This document shows, piece after piece, positions 17,817 through 25,044 of a stretch of DNA of 52,397 nt. A program made the translations under genes and the position numbers. This stretch comes from Vicinamibacteria bacterium (GTDB lineage: Bacteria; Acidobacteriota; Vicinamibacteria; Fen-336): positions 1-52,397 of the forward strand of contig JAFGSN010000115.1 in assembly GCA_016934575.1 (NCBI GenBank), in the 5' to 3' direction. The number at the start of each line of letters is the position of its first letter. Position 1 is the first letter of the stretch. The notes beneath the pieces are model-generated. The model searched no databases, was not told the DNA's origin, and saw nothing but the letters and a program-made list of their open reading frames with translations.

Positions 17817-18077
17817 TCACTGAAAACGGCCGCGCGAGATCGCGGCTTCGACGGTGTGCAGCGCCTTATCCATCAATGAGCGCAGCTTCTGCTCCTGTTC
17901 TTCTCGCGGGAGACCTTGGGCCAGAAGCTCCTCGTACGAGACGCGCTTGTTGAGCAGCACCGTGCCGCCTTCGTAGACCCGCACTTCGAAACCGGCGTTC
18001 TCCAGACCCATGTCCTCGATTTGAAGATGATACTGCTTCCCCCCGTGCTCGAAGACGCGATTAAGGCCGATGATCAT
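17817..18077 (-). CDS. Small conserved-looking hypothetical protein
   Basis: The 86-residue product begins MIIGLNRVFEHGGKQYHLQI and continues with EVRVYEGGTVLLNKRVSYEELL, then a charged C-terminal helix ending VEAAISRGRFQ. It is predicted soluble, with no signal or membrane segment. It looks like a small beta-sheet protein with a helical tail, but I do not recognise a named family. ATG 18077 is preferred; a TTG at 18089 would add four residues. It is the last gene of the amidase-actin-NTPase group, 35 bases after the soluble NTPase gene. Confidence 0.7.
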   Translation of the reverse strand: MIIGLNRVFEHGGKQYHLQIEDMGLENAGFEVRVYEGGTVLLNKRVSYEELLAQGLPREEQEQKLRSLMDKALHTVEAAISRGRFQ

Positions 18078-18112
18078 GACCGCATGCAATCACGCGAAAC
18101 CGCATTCCGCTC

Positions 18113-19192
18113 TCACGATGGTCGCTTTTCCTGGAATGAAGATGGCCGCGCGCGCACAAGCCAGCGCTTGAAAAAGGAGTTGCCGATCCGATACTTGTCA
18201 TCGTCAAGCGCGAGGTATCCCATCGTACGAAGAGCAAAGAGGGCGAGGGCGAGGACTTCAGGATCGCGCGTCGCAGAAGCCGTGAGTTCTTGCCGCGTGA
18301 CCTGATCGAGGCGGGCGACTTCGGAGAGAATCTCCTGTTCGGCGGGATCGAGCGCCTGAAAATCGTTGGAGAAAAAGCTCGCGATCATCTCGTCCGCGGC
18401 AATTTGCTCGAGGGTCGTCGAGATGTCGGCGCCGTCATAGAGACGACTGGCCACGAGCTGAAGAAGAAAGGGATGGTTCGCGGTACGGTTCATGATTCTC
18501 CGCACCGTTTCCGGCGTGAAGTCGCCGCGGGCGAGCAGGGCAAGAGCCTCGTCGGGAGAGAACGGCGTGAGATAAACCGGGGGAGCGAAGCCTTGAAGGA
18601 AAGGTGAAGTGACGAAGTCCGTGCGCATGTCGATACGACCCAGGCGGCGAGTCGAAGTAAGAACCGTTCGTAACTCAGGGCCGCGATGAAAGATGCGTCG
18701 TAGACGCAGAAGCGCGCCGGAATCGTTGCGAGCGACGGTCAGGAATTCCTCCGCTTCGTCGAGAAGCAGGAGCAGGCGCCATCCGCTCCGAACCGTCTTG
18801 CGCACGAGCGTCGTCAGAAGATCGGTGACCGACAGTCCCTCCACCTCGTCAATCGAGAGATCGATAGAGCGGCGAAAGTTTTCACAGTCTTCGACGCTGG
18901 CGACGAGACTCTCGGCCAGGCCGCGAGGGTCGGCGCTGCCCTCGAGATCCCAGTAAAGCGGGACGAAGGGGCAGTGAGGACTGCGCTGGGCGCGATACTC
19001 GAGCTCTTTCAAAAGGCTCGTTTTACCGAGGCGTCTGGGGCCGACGACCCAGAGGGCGTCACGCGGCCCGTCGAAGATCTCGTTGATGATGCCGGACCGG
19101 CCGAAAAAGTGCTCGCCGCGAACCCAACTGCCGACGATGAAGGGGTTGCGCATGCGCGCGGGTCGGTGAAGATTCTGTGAGTGGGCTCTCAT
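18113..19192 (-). CDS. Soluble P-loop NTPase (AAA/STAND-like), paralogue of the next gene
   Basis: This 359-residue cytoplasmic protein is an archaeal-ATPase/STAND-like P-loop NTPase. It has an NPFIVGSWVRGEHFFGR entry motif near residue 16, Walker A GPRRLGKTS (51-59) and Walker B LLLLDEAEE (141-149), then STRR, a likely sensor region. After about residue 250 comes a helical and winged-helix-like region (LDPAEQEILSEVARL; ALFALRTMGYLALDDDKYRIG). The adjacent membrane NTPase shares the entry motif and the R-R/L-G-K-T-S loop. It starts seven bases after that gene's stop, with AGGA five bases before ATG, so the two are probably co-translated. Substrate and partner are unknown. Confidence 0.85.
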   Translation of the reverse strand: MRAHSQNLHRPARMRNPFIVGSWVRGEHFFGRSGIINEIFDGPRDALWVVGPRRLGKTSLLKELEYRAQRSPHCPFVPLYWDLEGSADPRGLAESLVASVEDCENFRRSIDLSIDEVEGLSVTDLLTTLVRKTVRSGWRLLLLLDEAEEFLTVARNDSGALLRLRRIFHRGPELRTVLTSTRRLGRIDMRTDFVTSPFLQGFAPPVYLTPFSPDEALALLARGDFTPETVRRIMNRTANHPFLLQLVASRLYDGADISTTLEQIAADEMIASFFSNDFQALDPAEQEILSEVARLDQVTRQELTASATRDPEVLALALFALRTMGYLALDDDKYRIGNSFFKRWLVRARPSSFQEKRPS

Positions 19193-19199
19193 GCCAATC

Positions 19200-21644
19200 C
19201 TAAGAGCTCCTAGTTTGCCACAAAAGAGGCGATTCCGGCTCAGTCAAACCGCCGCCGTCAGCCAAGGCGGTCAGGCTGTCGCGAACCGCCTCGACGTCAC
19301 TCGCGGTCACGATCGTGCGCCCGTCGTCGAGCATGCGATTCAGCGACTGGATGCAGAACTTCTGGATGAGATAGGGCTTGAGCTGGCTGTGATCGAGGAT
19401 CCTGTCGACAGCGTCGTTCTCGTAACGGAATACGTTCGCCACCGGATTGCGCACGAGGTCTCTGGCTTCCTCGTGAGTCAGCGGGGAGAGGTTGATTTGC
19501 TCGAAGAAATTGTACCAGGGGCTGCCCTCGCCGCGCCAGCCGCGCTTCAGGTCGACGCCGCTCATGACGGCGACGAGATGCTCGGAAAAAGTCTTCATGA
19601 ACGTGCTGCGGAACTGTTGATTCGTTCGCTCGGAGTAGTCGTTGAGAACGTCGACCTCGTCGATGAGCAGCACGAGGCGAACCTTCTTGACGCTGCGACG
19701 CTTGAGATCGGAGATGATTAGCTGCAGATCATGACCGAAATCGCGTCCCTCGTAGCGCTCCTGAGCATGATTGTGGCGAAGCTCGTCGCTTAACGCCGGG
19801 TCCGGCTTCAATTCCTCCAGTATGTCGCCCATCAACGCCTCGAAAAGCCCTGTTTCATTGACGCCCTGCAGGTCGGTAAAGACGGGGAAAAAGCGGTAGT
19901 CGGAACCGGAGTCGACTTCCAGGACGCGTTTGAGATGGTAGAGCAACGAGGTTTTGCCGATGCGCCTTTCGCCCGTGATCATCAGCGAGTTGTGAGGCAG
20001 AAGGCCGAGGATTCGCTCCACGAGCTTCTGGCGGCCGAAAAACATGTGATCGTTCATCACCGGCGCGCCCGCGATATAGGGATTGAAGCGGCTGCGAACG
20101 GCGTGCTTGCGGCGCACTCTCACGACGACGAGAATGACAAGCAGCACGGAGAGCGAGGATACGAGAGCCGACGGGAGAAACGCCTGCGTCTCGTGGAAAC
20201 GCAAGCGACGAGAGATTTGAAACGACTGCTCTTGCTCAACGCCCAGGATGTCTGTCGCACGGACACGGATCTCGTTGGGTCCCGGTGACAGGGCCAGTTC
20301 GCGTTTGAAAGGCATGTGGCGTTGCGGATCACCGCCGTCAAGGCGAGGGGGGATGACGTGCTCCGCAACGAGCTGAGAGGACAGATAGAACTCCAGCTTC
20401 GCCAGGCCGCGGTCGTCGGTGGCCACGCCCTCGATCGTCGCCGTCGGCTTCGTGATCTCGGCACTTGTTTCTTGCGGCTGGAAAAAGGTGAGCACGGGCG
20501 CTTGATTCGGGCGCCATTTCTCGAAAAGCGTCTGTTCGCTCATACGTTCCGCGTAAGCGGCGCGCTCGATCGCCCGGGCGTGCGTCGCGTCCAGCTCGAG
20601 GACGTTCTGGAACTGGACCCGGGCCGCATCGGGCTTATTCAGTGACAGCAGGCGCTCACCGGCGTCCATGCGGCGCTCGATCTCCATTCGGATGTCGCGC
20701 TGGCGTCGAAGGCGCGCCACCGCCTTCTGCGCGCGATCCAGGAGAGCCTTGGCGTCTTCGTTGGAAGCGTCAGCGGCCGCTTCGGCGAGATGGTCCAGGG
20801 CCTCTTCATAGCGACCGCCGTCAACCAAAGCTTTGCCGCGTTCGAAGGATTCCCGACGTTGCTGGCGGGTCGTTCGGACAAGGATGCGATCGCTCGCCTC
20901 GCGCTTGCCTTCCGAGGCCGGCTGGTTGGTAGGATCGAGCCTCAGAACGCCGTCAAACTGAACGATCGCCTCCTTGTCTTGGCCGGATTCCTGCAGACGA
21001 TGCCCCTCCTCCAGCATCTGGTCGATCTGGCGGCGCCGCGCCTCGCTCTGATCCTGTCTCGTCTTAAGTTCTCTGTAATCGGAGATACGATCGGCGATCA
21101 TCCGCTGCGTTAGCGGGTCGAGCGCGCTCGATGCTTGTTCGGCCTCGGCCAGCAGAATGAGCGCTTCCTCGTATCGACGCGCTCGCGCCAGGGCGGTGCT
21201 CCTCTTCGTCAAGGCGTCGACCTTCTCTCTCGCGCGCTGGACGAAGATTTGTCGCTCGAGACGATCGATCTCGCTTTGCGCCTCTTTTCGTCGTTCCTGC
21301 AAGTCGTGAAAAAGCCGCGACCGCTGCCGGATGAATCCCAGAGATTCTTCCTTGTCGAAGCTGGTCACGGCGTTCTGGTAATCGCCCATTCGATGGTGGC
21401 AAAGGCCCAGATAGTAGTACGGCAGGTAATCGATGAACTGAAGGCCATAGGTTTGTTCGCCCAACGCGGACATGGGCTTGATCCGGACGGCTTCGTTCAG
21501 GCTGCGCAGGGCGGCGGTGTATCGGAAAGCCTTGAATTGCCGCTGCGCCGACAGATAATGCTCGTACCATTCTTGAGCGCAGACGCCTTCACGCGGCGCG
21601 ACGAGAAAGACGAACAGCATGAAAAGAAAAAGACGGCGTCTCAT
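19200..21644 (-). CDS. Transmembrane TPR/Ig-like sensor with cytoplasmic P-loop NTPase
   Basis: The 814-residue protein has a signal peptide (1-23, ending GVCA), TPR-like repeats (about 25-110, 205-245, 265-300, 320-365) with a coiled-coil stretch (110-200), and an Ig-like beta domain (385-480, with PTATIEGVATDDRGLAKLEF and SPGPNEIRVRATD). One membrane helix (about 491-510) leads to an NTPase domain: NPYIAGAPVMNDHMFFGR, Walker A GERRIGKTS (558-566), Walker B VLLIDEVD (658-665). The predicted topology puts TPR and Ig modules in the periplasm and the ATPase in the cytoplasm. That suggests a sensor that transmits an envelope state. The role is inferred; I know no named family with this order. 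Confidence 0.85.
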   Translation of the reverse strand: MRRRLFLFMLFVFLVAPREGVCAQEWYEHYLSAQRQFKAFRYTAALRSLNEAVRIKPMSALGEQTYGLQFIDYLPYYYLGLCHHRMGDYQNAVTSFDKEESLGFIRQRSRLFHDLQERRKEAQSEIDRLERQIFVQRAREKVDALTKRSTALARARRYEEALILLAEAEQASSALDPLTQRMIADRISDYRELKTRQDQSEARRRQIDQMLEEGHRLQESGQDKEAIVQFDGVLRLDPTNQPASEGKREASDRILVRTTRQQRRESFERGKALVDGGRYEEALDHLAEAAADASNEDAKALLDRAQKAVARLRRQRDIRMEIERRMDAGERLLSLNKPDAARVQFQNVLELDATHARAIERAAYAERMSEQTLFEKWRPNQAPVLTFFQPQETSAEITKPTATIEGVATDDRGLAKLEFYLSSQLVAEHVIPPRLDGGDPQRHMPFKRELALSPGPNEIRVRATDILGVEQEQSFQISRRLRFHETQAFLPSALVSSLSVLLVILVVVRVRRKHAVRSRFNPYIAGAPVMNDHMFFGRQKLVERILGLLPHNSLMITGERRIGKTSLLYHLKRVLEVDSGSDYRFFPVFTDLQGVNETGLFEALMGDILEELKPDPALSDELRHNHAQERYEGRDFGHDLQLIISDLKRRSVKKVRLVLLIDEVDVLNDYSERTNQQFRSTFMKTFSEHLVAVMSGVDLKRGWRGEGSPWYNFFEQINLSPLTHEEARDLVRNPVANVFRYENDAVDRILDHSQLKPYLIQKFCIQSLNRMLDDGRTIVTASDVEAVRDSLTALADGGGLTEPESPLLWQTRSS

Positions 21645-21718
21645 GTCCGTGACAGTCTAGCACTCTGGAAGCGCGGGAAAAACGAGAAGCCGCGAATTTC
21701 GCGGTCTATTCCGTAAGA

Positions 21719-22771
21719 TCAGCGCTCGTACATGGCGGCGATCAGAGCGCCGCGCGCGGTCGCGGTCAAGGGATCCCGGGCCAATCGCACCTCCGAAATC
21801 GGCATTGGCAGGGGCCGGGTATTGAGCGTTTTCTCGAACAGGTCCTTGAATCCGCGCGGACGGGAGGTTCCTCCGGAGAGCACGATCGGCATCGGACGCT
21901 CGCTCTTGCGCTCGGACTTGACGATTCGCTGACGAAGAGTCTCGACGAGCGTTTCTACGAGATCCTGGTAATAGATATGCAGCGCCCGGTCGAATTTGTC
22001 GCGAGGCGGGCGCGAGAGATCCAGGTTCTCCTCCTTGACGATCTTGACGCGAGTGGCGTGCTCATTGACCACCATTCCGACCGAGTGATCGATATAATCG
22101 CCGGCCTTCGGGATCGCGAACATGATGAAGGGGATCGAGAGATGAGCCAGCGTCACGTTCGTCATGCCGCCGCCGCACGAGATGCCTATTCCCGTGAAGT
22201 TGTGGTCTTCGAGCTCGGAAAAAATCACGGCGACGCCTTCGTTGATCGGACGCGCCGTGTAGCCCAACGATTCGAAGTACTGGCGAAGCATGGCTTCGTG
22301 GTAGGTGAGCGCCGCCTCGCGATCCTCGCCCGCCGGAACGGAGAAGGCCATGATTTCGCCTTGTGTGCGCGGCTTGGGCACCAGGCCGCCCAGAATGGCT
22401 TCCAGCACCGGCATCGCCAGCTTTTCCTTGGGATTGACCATGCCGTCGGCCATGGGGCGGCGCGTCTCGGCGTTGAAAAGGTTGGCGAAGCGCTCGGCGG
22501 CCGTGCCGTAAACGATAAGATCGTCGTCTTCGCGGTAATGGGCGATGGCGTTCTGGGTTAGCGTGGATTCAGTGAAACGCGAATAGGGGACCGGGATGAA
22601 CGCGTTGATCTGGGCGCTGGTGTCCACATCCTTCGTGCGTCGCAGCGCGACGACGATCTTGCTCGTGCCGACGTCGACGCCGACCGGGGAAGTCGCCGTC
22701 TTAACCAGATCCTCGATGCGCTCCTCGGCGTCGAGGGCCACCTTCCAGAGATGATCCTTTCGTTCTTCCAT
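21719..22771 (-). CDS. Actin-like ATPase (MreB/FtsA superfamily), unassigned
   Basis: The 350-residue protein has the actin-fold ATP site: phosphate-1 loop VGVDVGTSKIVVALR (about 33-47), phosphate-2 loop GIGISCGGGMTNVTLA (about 196-211) and adenosine loop PIVLSGGTSRPRGF near residue 297. The end, DPLTATARGALIAAMYE, resembles MreB. Length fits MreB, but the P1 loop reads more like FtsA/PilM, and I cannot assign it to MreB, FtsA, ParM or MamK. GGAGG lies seven bases before ATG. It is 12 bases after the amidase gene. A cytoskeletal or regulatory partner of the amidase is a reasonable inference. Confidence 0.85.
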   Translation of the reverse strand: MEERKDHLWKVALDAEERIEDLVKTATSPVGVDVGTSKIVVALRRTKDVDTSAQINAFIPVPYSRFTESTLTQNAIAHYREDDDLIVYGTAAERFANLFNAETRRPMADGMVNPKEKLAMPVLEAILGGLVPKPRTQGEIMAFSVPAGEDREAALTYHEAMLRQYFESLGYTARPINEGVAVIFSELEDHNFTGIGISCGGGMTNVTLAHLSIPFIMFAIPKAGDYIDHSVGMVVNEHATRVKIVKEENLDLSRPPRDKFDRALHIYYQDLVETLVETLRQRIVKSERKSERPMPIVLSGGTSRPRGFKDLFEKTLNTRPLPMPISEVRLARDPLTATARGALIAAMYER

Positions 22772-22783
22772 GCACGATCCTCC

Positions 22784-24166
22784 TCACGAGCCGCCGCGGG
22801 CGGCCCGTCGTGTCGAATGCGGGGGTTGATTGTCGTTCGGCACATGTTGAGACAGCCACTCATCGTAGCGCGCCTGCTTCTCCATTCGCAAAGCCGTGAG
22901 CGAGATGCCGCGTCGGGCGGCCTCGGCCGCGAGAAAGCGCTCGGCCGTTCTGATGCCCGGCCAAGGTTCCACTACTTCATTCAAGAAATGATCGTCGTAA
23001 TCGAACCCGAAGACGGCGATGCTCGGCGGAGGCCTGCGATACTGATCCGGCAGACCGAGCGCGTCAAAGGGAAGGCCGCGGGCCCAGTCGAGGTGGTGCC
23101 CGATGAGGTGGCGCGTCGGGTTGACGCTCGCCATACCGTGGCCGGCGCACATTTCGGGGGCGATTCCATAACGAAATCGCAGACAGTCCGTCAGGCTTCG
23201 CGCCGTCGTGATCTGCGCCGTCGTGATCGGCAGCGACACGCCGCCTTCCCATCGACTCTCGAAGCAGATGCCGATGAAAGGATGGTTCAGGTTCAAATAG
23301 TAGCGGCCGTTGTGTCCCCAGATCGAGTGGCCCGAGTGGTTCGCCTTGCAGTGCTCCTCGACGACGCGAAAGCTCCGGCCGAAACGATCGATGACGTAGT
23401 TGTACAGCCGCCGCCGGCGGATGTATCGGATGAGTCGGTCGCTGCTATCACGCAGACGCTCGTTGAAAGAAGCCTCGAGCGGCCAGATATCGCTCTCGGA
23501 AGTATGGTAGAGAATTCCGACGGGCGCATGATGGATTTCCTCCAGTCGTCCGGTGTCGTCGAAGACGTGGAAGCGCCTGGGATCGCCCGGAACGGAGTAG
23601 CGAGTGTCGATGCGAAGACCGTTGCTGTATTGCTCCCAGTCCTTTCCGCGCTCGACGAGCCAGACGGAAGGCGGCGGGGAACAACGTGGGGTCGCGGCCG
23701 GCGGATCGAGCCGGAGAGAGCGCGCGGGTGCGCTTTCTCGGGCAAGCGCGTCCGAAGGCTGGGACGTCATTCGCGCGGACAGCGACGGGATCATGACCAG
23801 AATGGCGATCGACGACGCCGTGATTCCACACAAGATGAGCGACGATGCAAGACCCGACCAGAAGCGCCCCAGCCAGAGAGCTCGACGCAAATGGGCGCGA
23901 TGATATGGGGACAGGGTGCGTGCGTCGGCGTAAGAACGGAAGCGCTCGAGGCTCAGCCAGCGATAGGCCGCGCGCCGTATGACGGCCAAAGGGATCCAAT
24001 CCACGCGACGTCGGAGGCTTTCGTACTGAGCCAGCGATTCGCGGAGGAACTGAAGCTTGACAACCGGGTTGCGTATCGAGGACCCGATGATTTCGAGCGC
24101 GCGTTCGAATTCGCGCAGCCTTGTTTTCTGAAGAAGTTCCGCCCTGGACAGGTGATTCGTTTTCAT
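22784..24166 (-). CDS. Membrane-anchored N-acetylmuramoyl-L-alanine amidase (amidase_2/PGRP fold)
   Basis: The 460-residue protein (from ATG 24166) has a charged cytoplasmic region of about 100 residues, one membrane helix (about 104-127: SLILCGITASSIAILVMI), and a periplasmic amidase_2 domain (about 212-366). Zinc-site candidates are the histidine in GILYHTSES (221) and those in IGHHLDWARG (357-358), whose context resembles T7 lysozyme and PGRP amidases. The predicted reaction is cleavage of the bond between MurNAc and the stem peptide. An open frame runs up to 24298, but the added residues are proline-rich and unlike coding sequence. It leads the group with the actin-like and NTPase genes. 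Confidence 0.85.
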   Translation of the reverse strand: MKTNHLSRAELLQKTRLREFERALEIIGSSIRNPVVKLQFLRESLAQYESLRRRVDWIPLAVIRRAAYRWLSLERFRSYADARTLSPYHRAHLRRALWLGRFWSGLASSLILCGITASSIAILVMIPSLSARMTSQPSDALARESAPARSLRLDPPAATPRCSPPPSVWLVERGKDWEQYSNGLRIDTRYSVPGDPRRFHVFDDTGRLEEIHHAPVGILYHTSESDIWPLEASFNERLRDSSDRLIRYIRRRRLYNYVIDRFGRSFRVVEEHCKANHSGHSIWGHNGRYYLNLNHPFIGICFESRWEGGVSLPITTAQITTARSLTDCLRFRYGIAPEMCAGHGMASVNPTRHLIGHHLDWARGLPFDALGLPDQYRRPPPSIAVFGFDYDDHFLNEVVEPWPGIRTAERFLAAEAARRGISLTALRMEKQARYDEWLSQHVPNDNQPPHSTRRAARGGS

Positions 24167-24399
24167 GCTCCGGGGCCCTTGGATAGGAGTATAGGACGGG
24201 TGGCGAACTGGCACAAGCGGAGCACCATACGGTCGAAGACCATGGCCGGGAGGTGATTGATCAGGCGCCCGGATCATCGGGGTAACGCATCTGCCCATCG
24301 CGCCCTTGTGTCGGTTTTATACGTTTTGTCGTGGATCGAAGCGACTGATGACGATGCCTCTGAGGATTCCGCGCCCCGCCTGGCGTTTGGTGACGGACA
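24167..24399. other. Divergent intergenic region between the amidase group and the recG operon
   Basis: This stretch separates the minus-strand amidase from the plus-strand operon and should hold promoters for both. On the minus strand a TATAAA box (24316-24321) lies about 150 bases before the amidase start, without a clear -35. On the plus strand I see no convincing promoter. The open frame continuing upstream of the amidase start covers part of it but looks non-coding. Confidence 0.3.
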
Positions 24400-25035
24400 G
24401 TGACCGCGCTAAAATGCGCTATCGTGGGTGGGATTGTTACATTATGGTTGATATGTTGTGCGCTTGCGACGCCGGACGGATCCTTACTCGTGAGTCACGC
24501 TATCGAGCAGAGCCGGGAAGACGCGAACTCGCTGGAACGTAAGCTGCGCGCGATCAAGCGTCACGATGAGGGCGCGGACACAAGCTCGCGGCTTTCAAGC
24601 GTCACGCTCACCCAAGCGGAGATCAATTCCTACCTGAGCTCGCCGACGGCGATGGGCATGCTGGCCGGCGTGAGCGATGTATGTCTGCGTCTCGAATCGG
24701 GGCGAATCCACTTGAGCGCGCGCGTGGATCTGACGCGGATTCACGACACCTTCTCATCGTTGACGGTTTCGCATCCCGCCGTGTCCCTCTCCGGTCCAAT
24801 GCCGGTGGAGATCAGCGGCACGATCGACAGCGCGGACGGTTTTGGCGCCGTGTCACTGGACGCGATCCAACTCGGGCCCGCGATCGTCTCCTCGGAGGTA
24901 GCCGGCCGTTTCGTGCGCTTGATCACGCGAAGCGCGCGTAATCCGCAGGGAATCGACATTCTTTCGCCGTTTCGTCTGCCGTTTTCCATCCGCAAGATCA
25001 ATCTCAAGACTGGTCGCGCGGTTCTATTTTTCTGA
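24400..25035 (+). CDS. Secreted protein of unknown function
   Basis: The 211-residue product begins at GTG 24400 with a hydrophobic segment (AIVGGIVTLWLICCALA) that looks like a signal peptide or anchor. The mature part has SSVTLTQAEINSYLSS, a motif seen in secreted bacterial proteins with a beta-rich, lipid-binding-like repeat. It ends LSPFRLPFSIRKINLKTGRAVLFF. I do not recognise a named family; similarity to LmeA/AsmA-like beta proteins is only an impression. It is followed by recG after nine bases and leads that operon. Confidence 0.75.
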   Translation: MTALKCAIVGGIVTLWLICCALATPDGSLLVSHAIEQSREDANSLERKLRAIKRHDEGADTSSRLSSVTLTQAEINSYLSSPTAMGMLAGVSDVCLRLESGRIHLSARVDLTRIHDTFSSLTVSHPAVSLSGPMPVEISGTIDSADGFGAVSLDAIQLGPAIVSSEVAGRFVRLITRSARNPQGIDILSPFRLPFSIRKINLKTGRAVLFF

Positions 25036-25044
25036 GATTCGGAC

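Noticed and set aside
16515-17879. 454-codon plus-strand frame opposite the ABC-F gene
   Set aside because: The opposite strand has all ABC-F motifs; this frame has none and is a shadow.
22751-24256. 501-codon plus-strand frame opposite the amidase
   Set aside because: The minus strand has a membrane helix and amidase motifs; the plus frame is arginine-rich with no recognisable domain.
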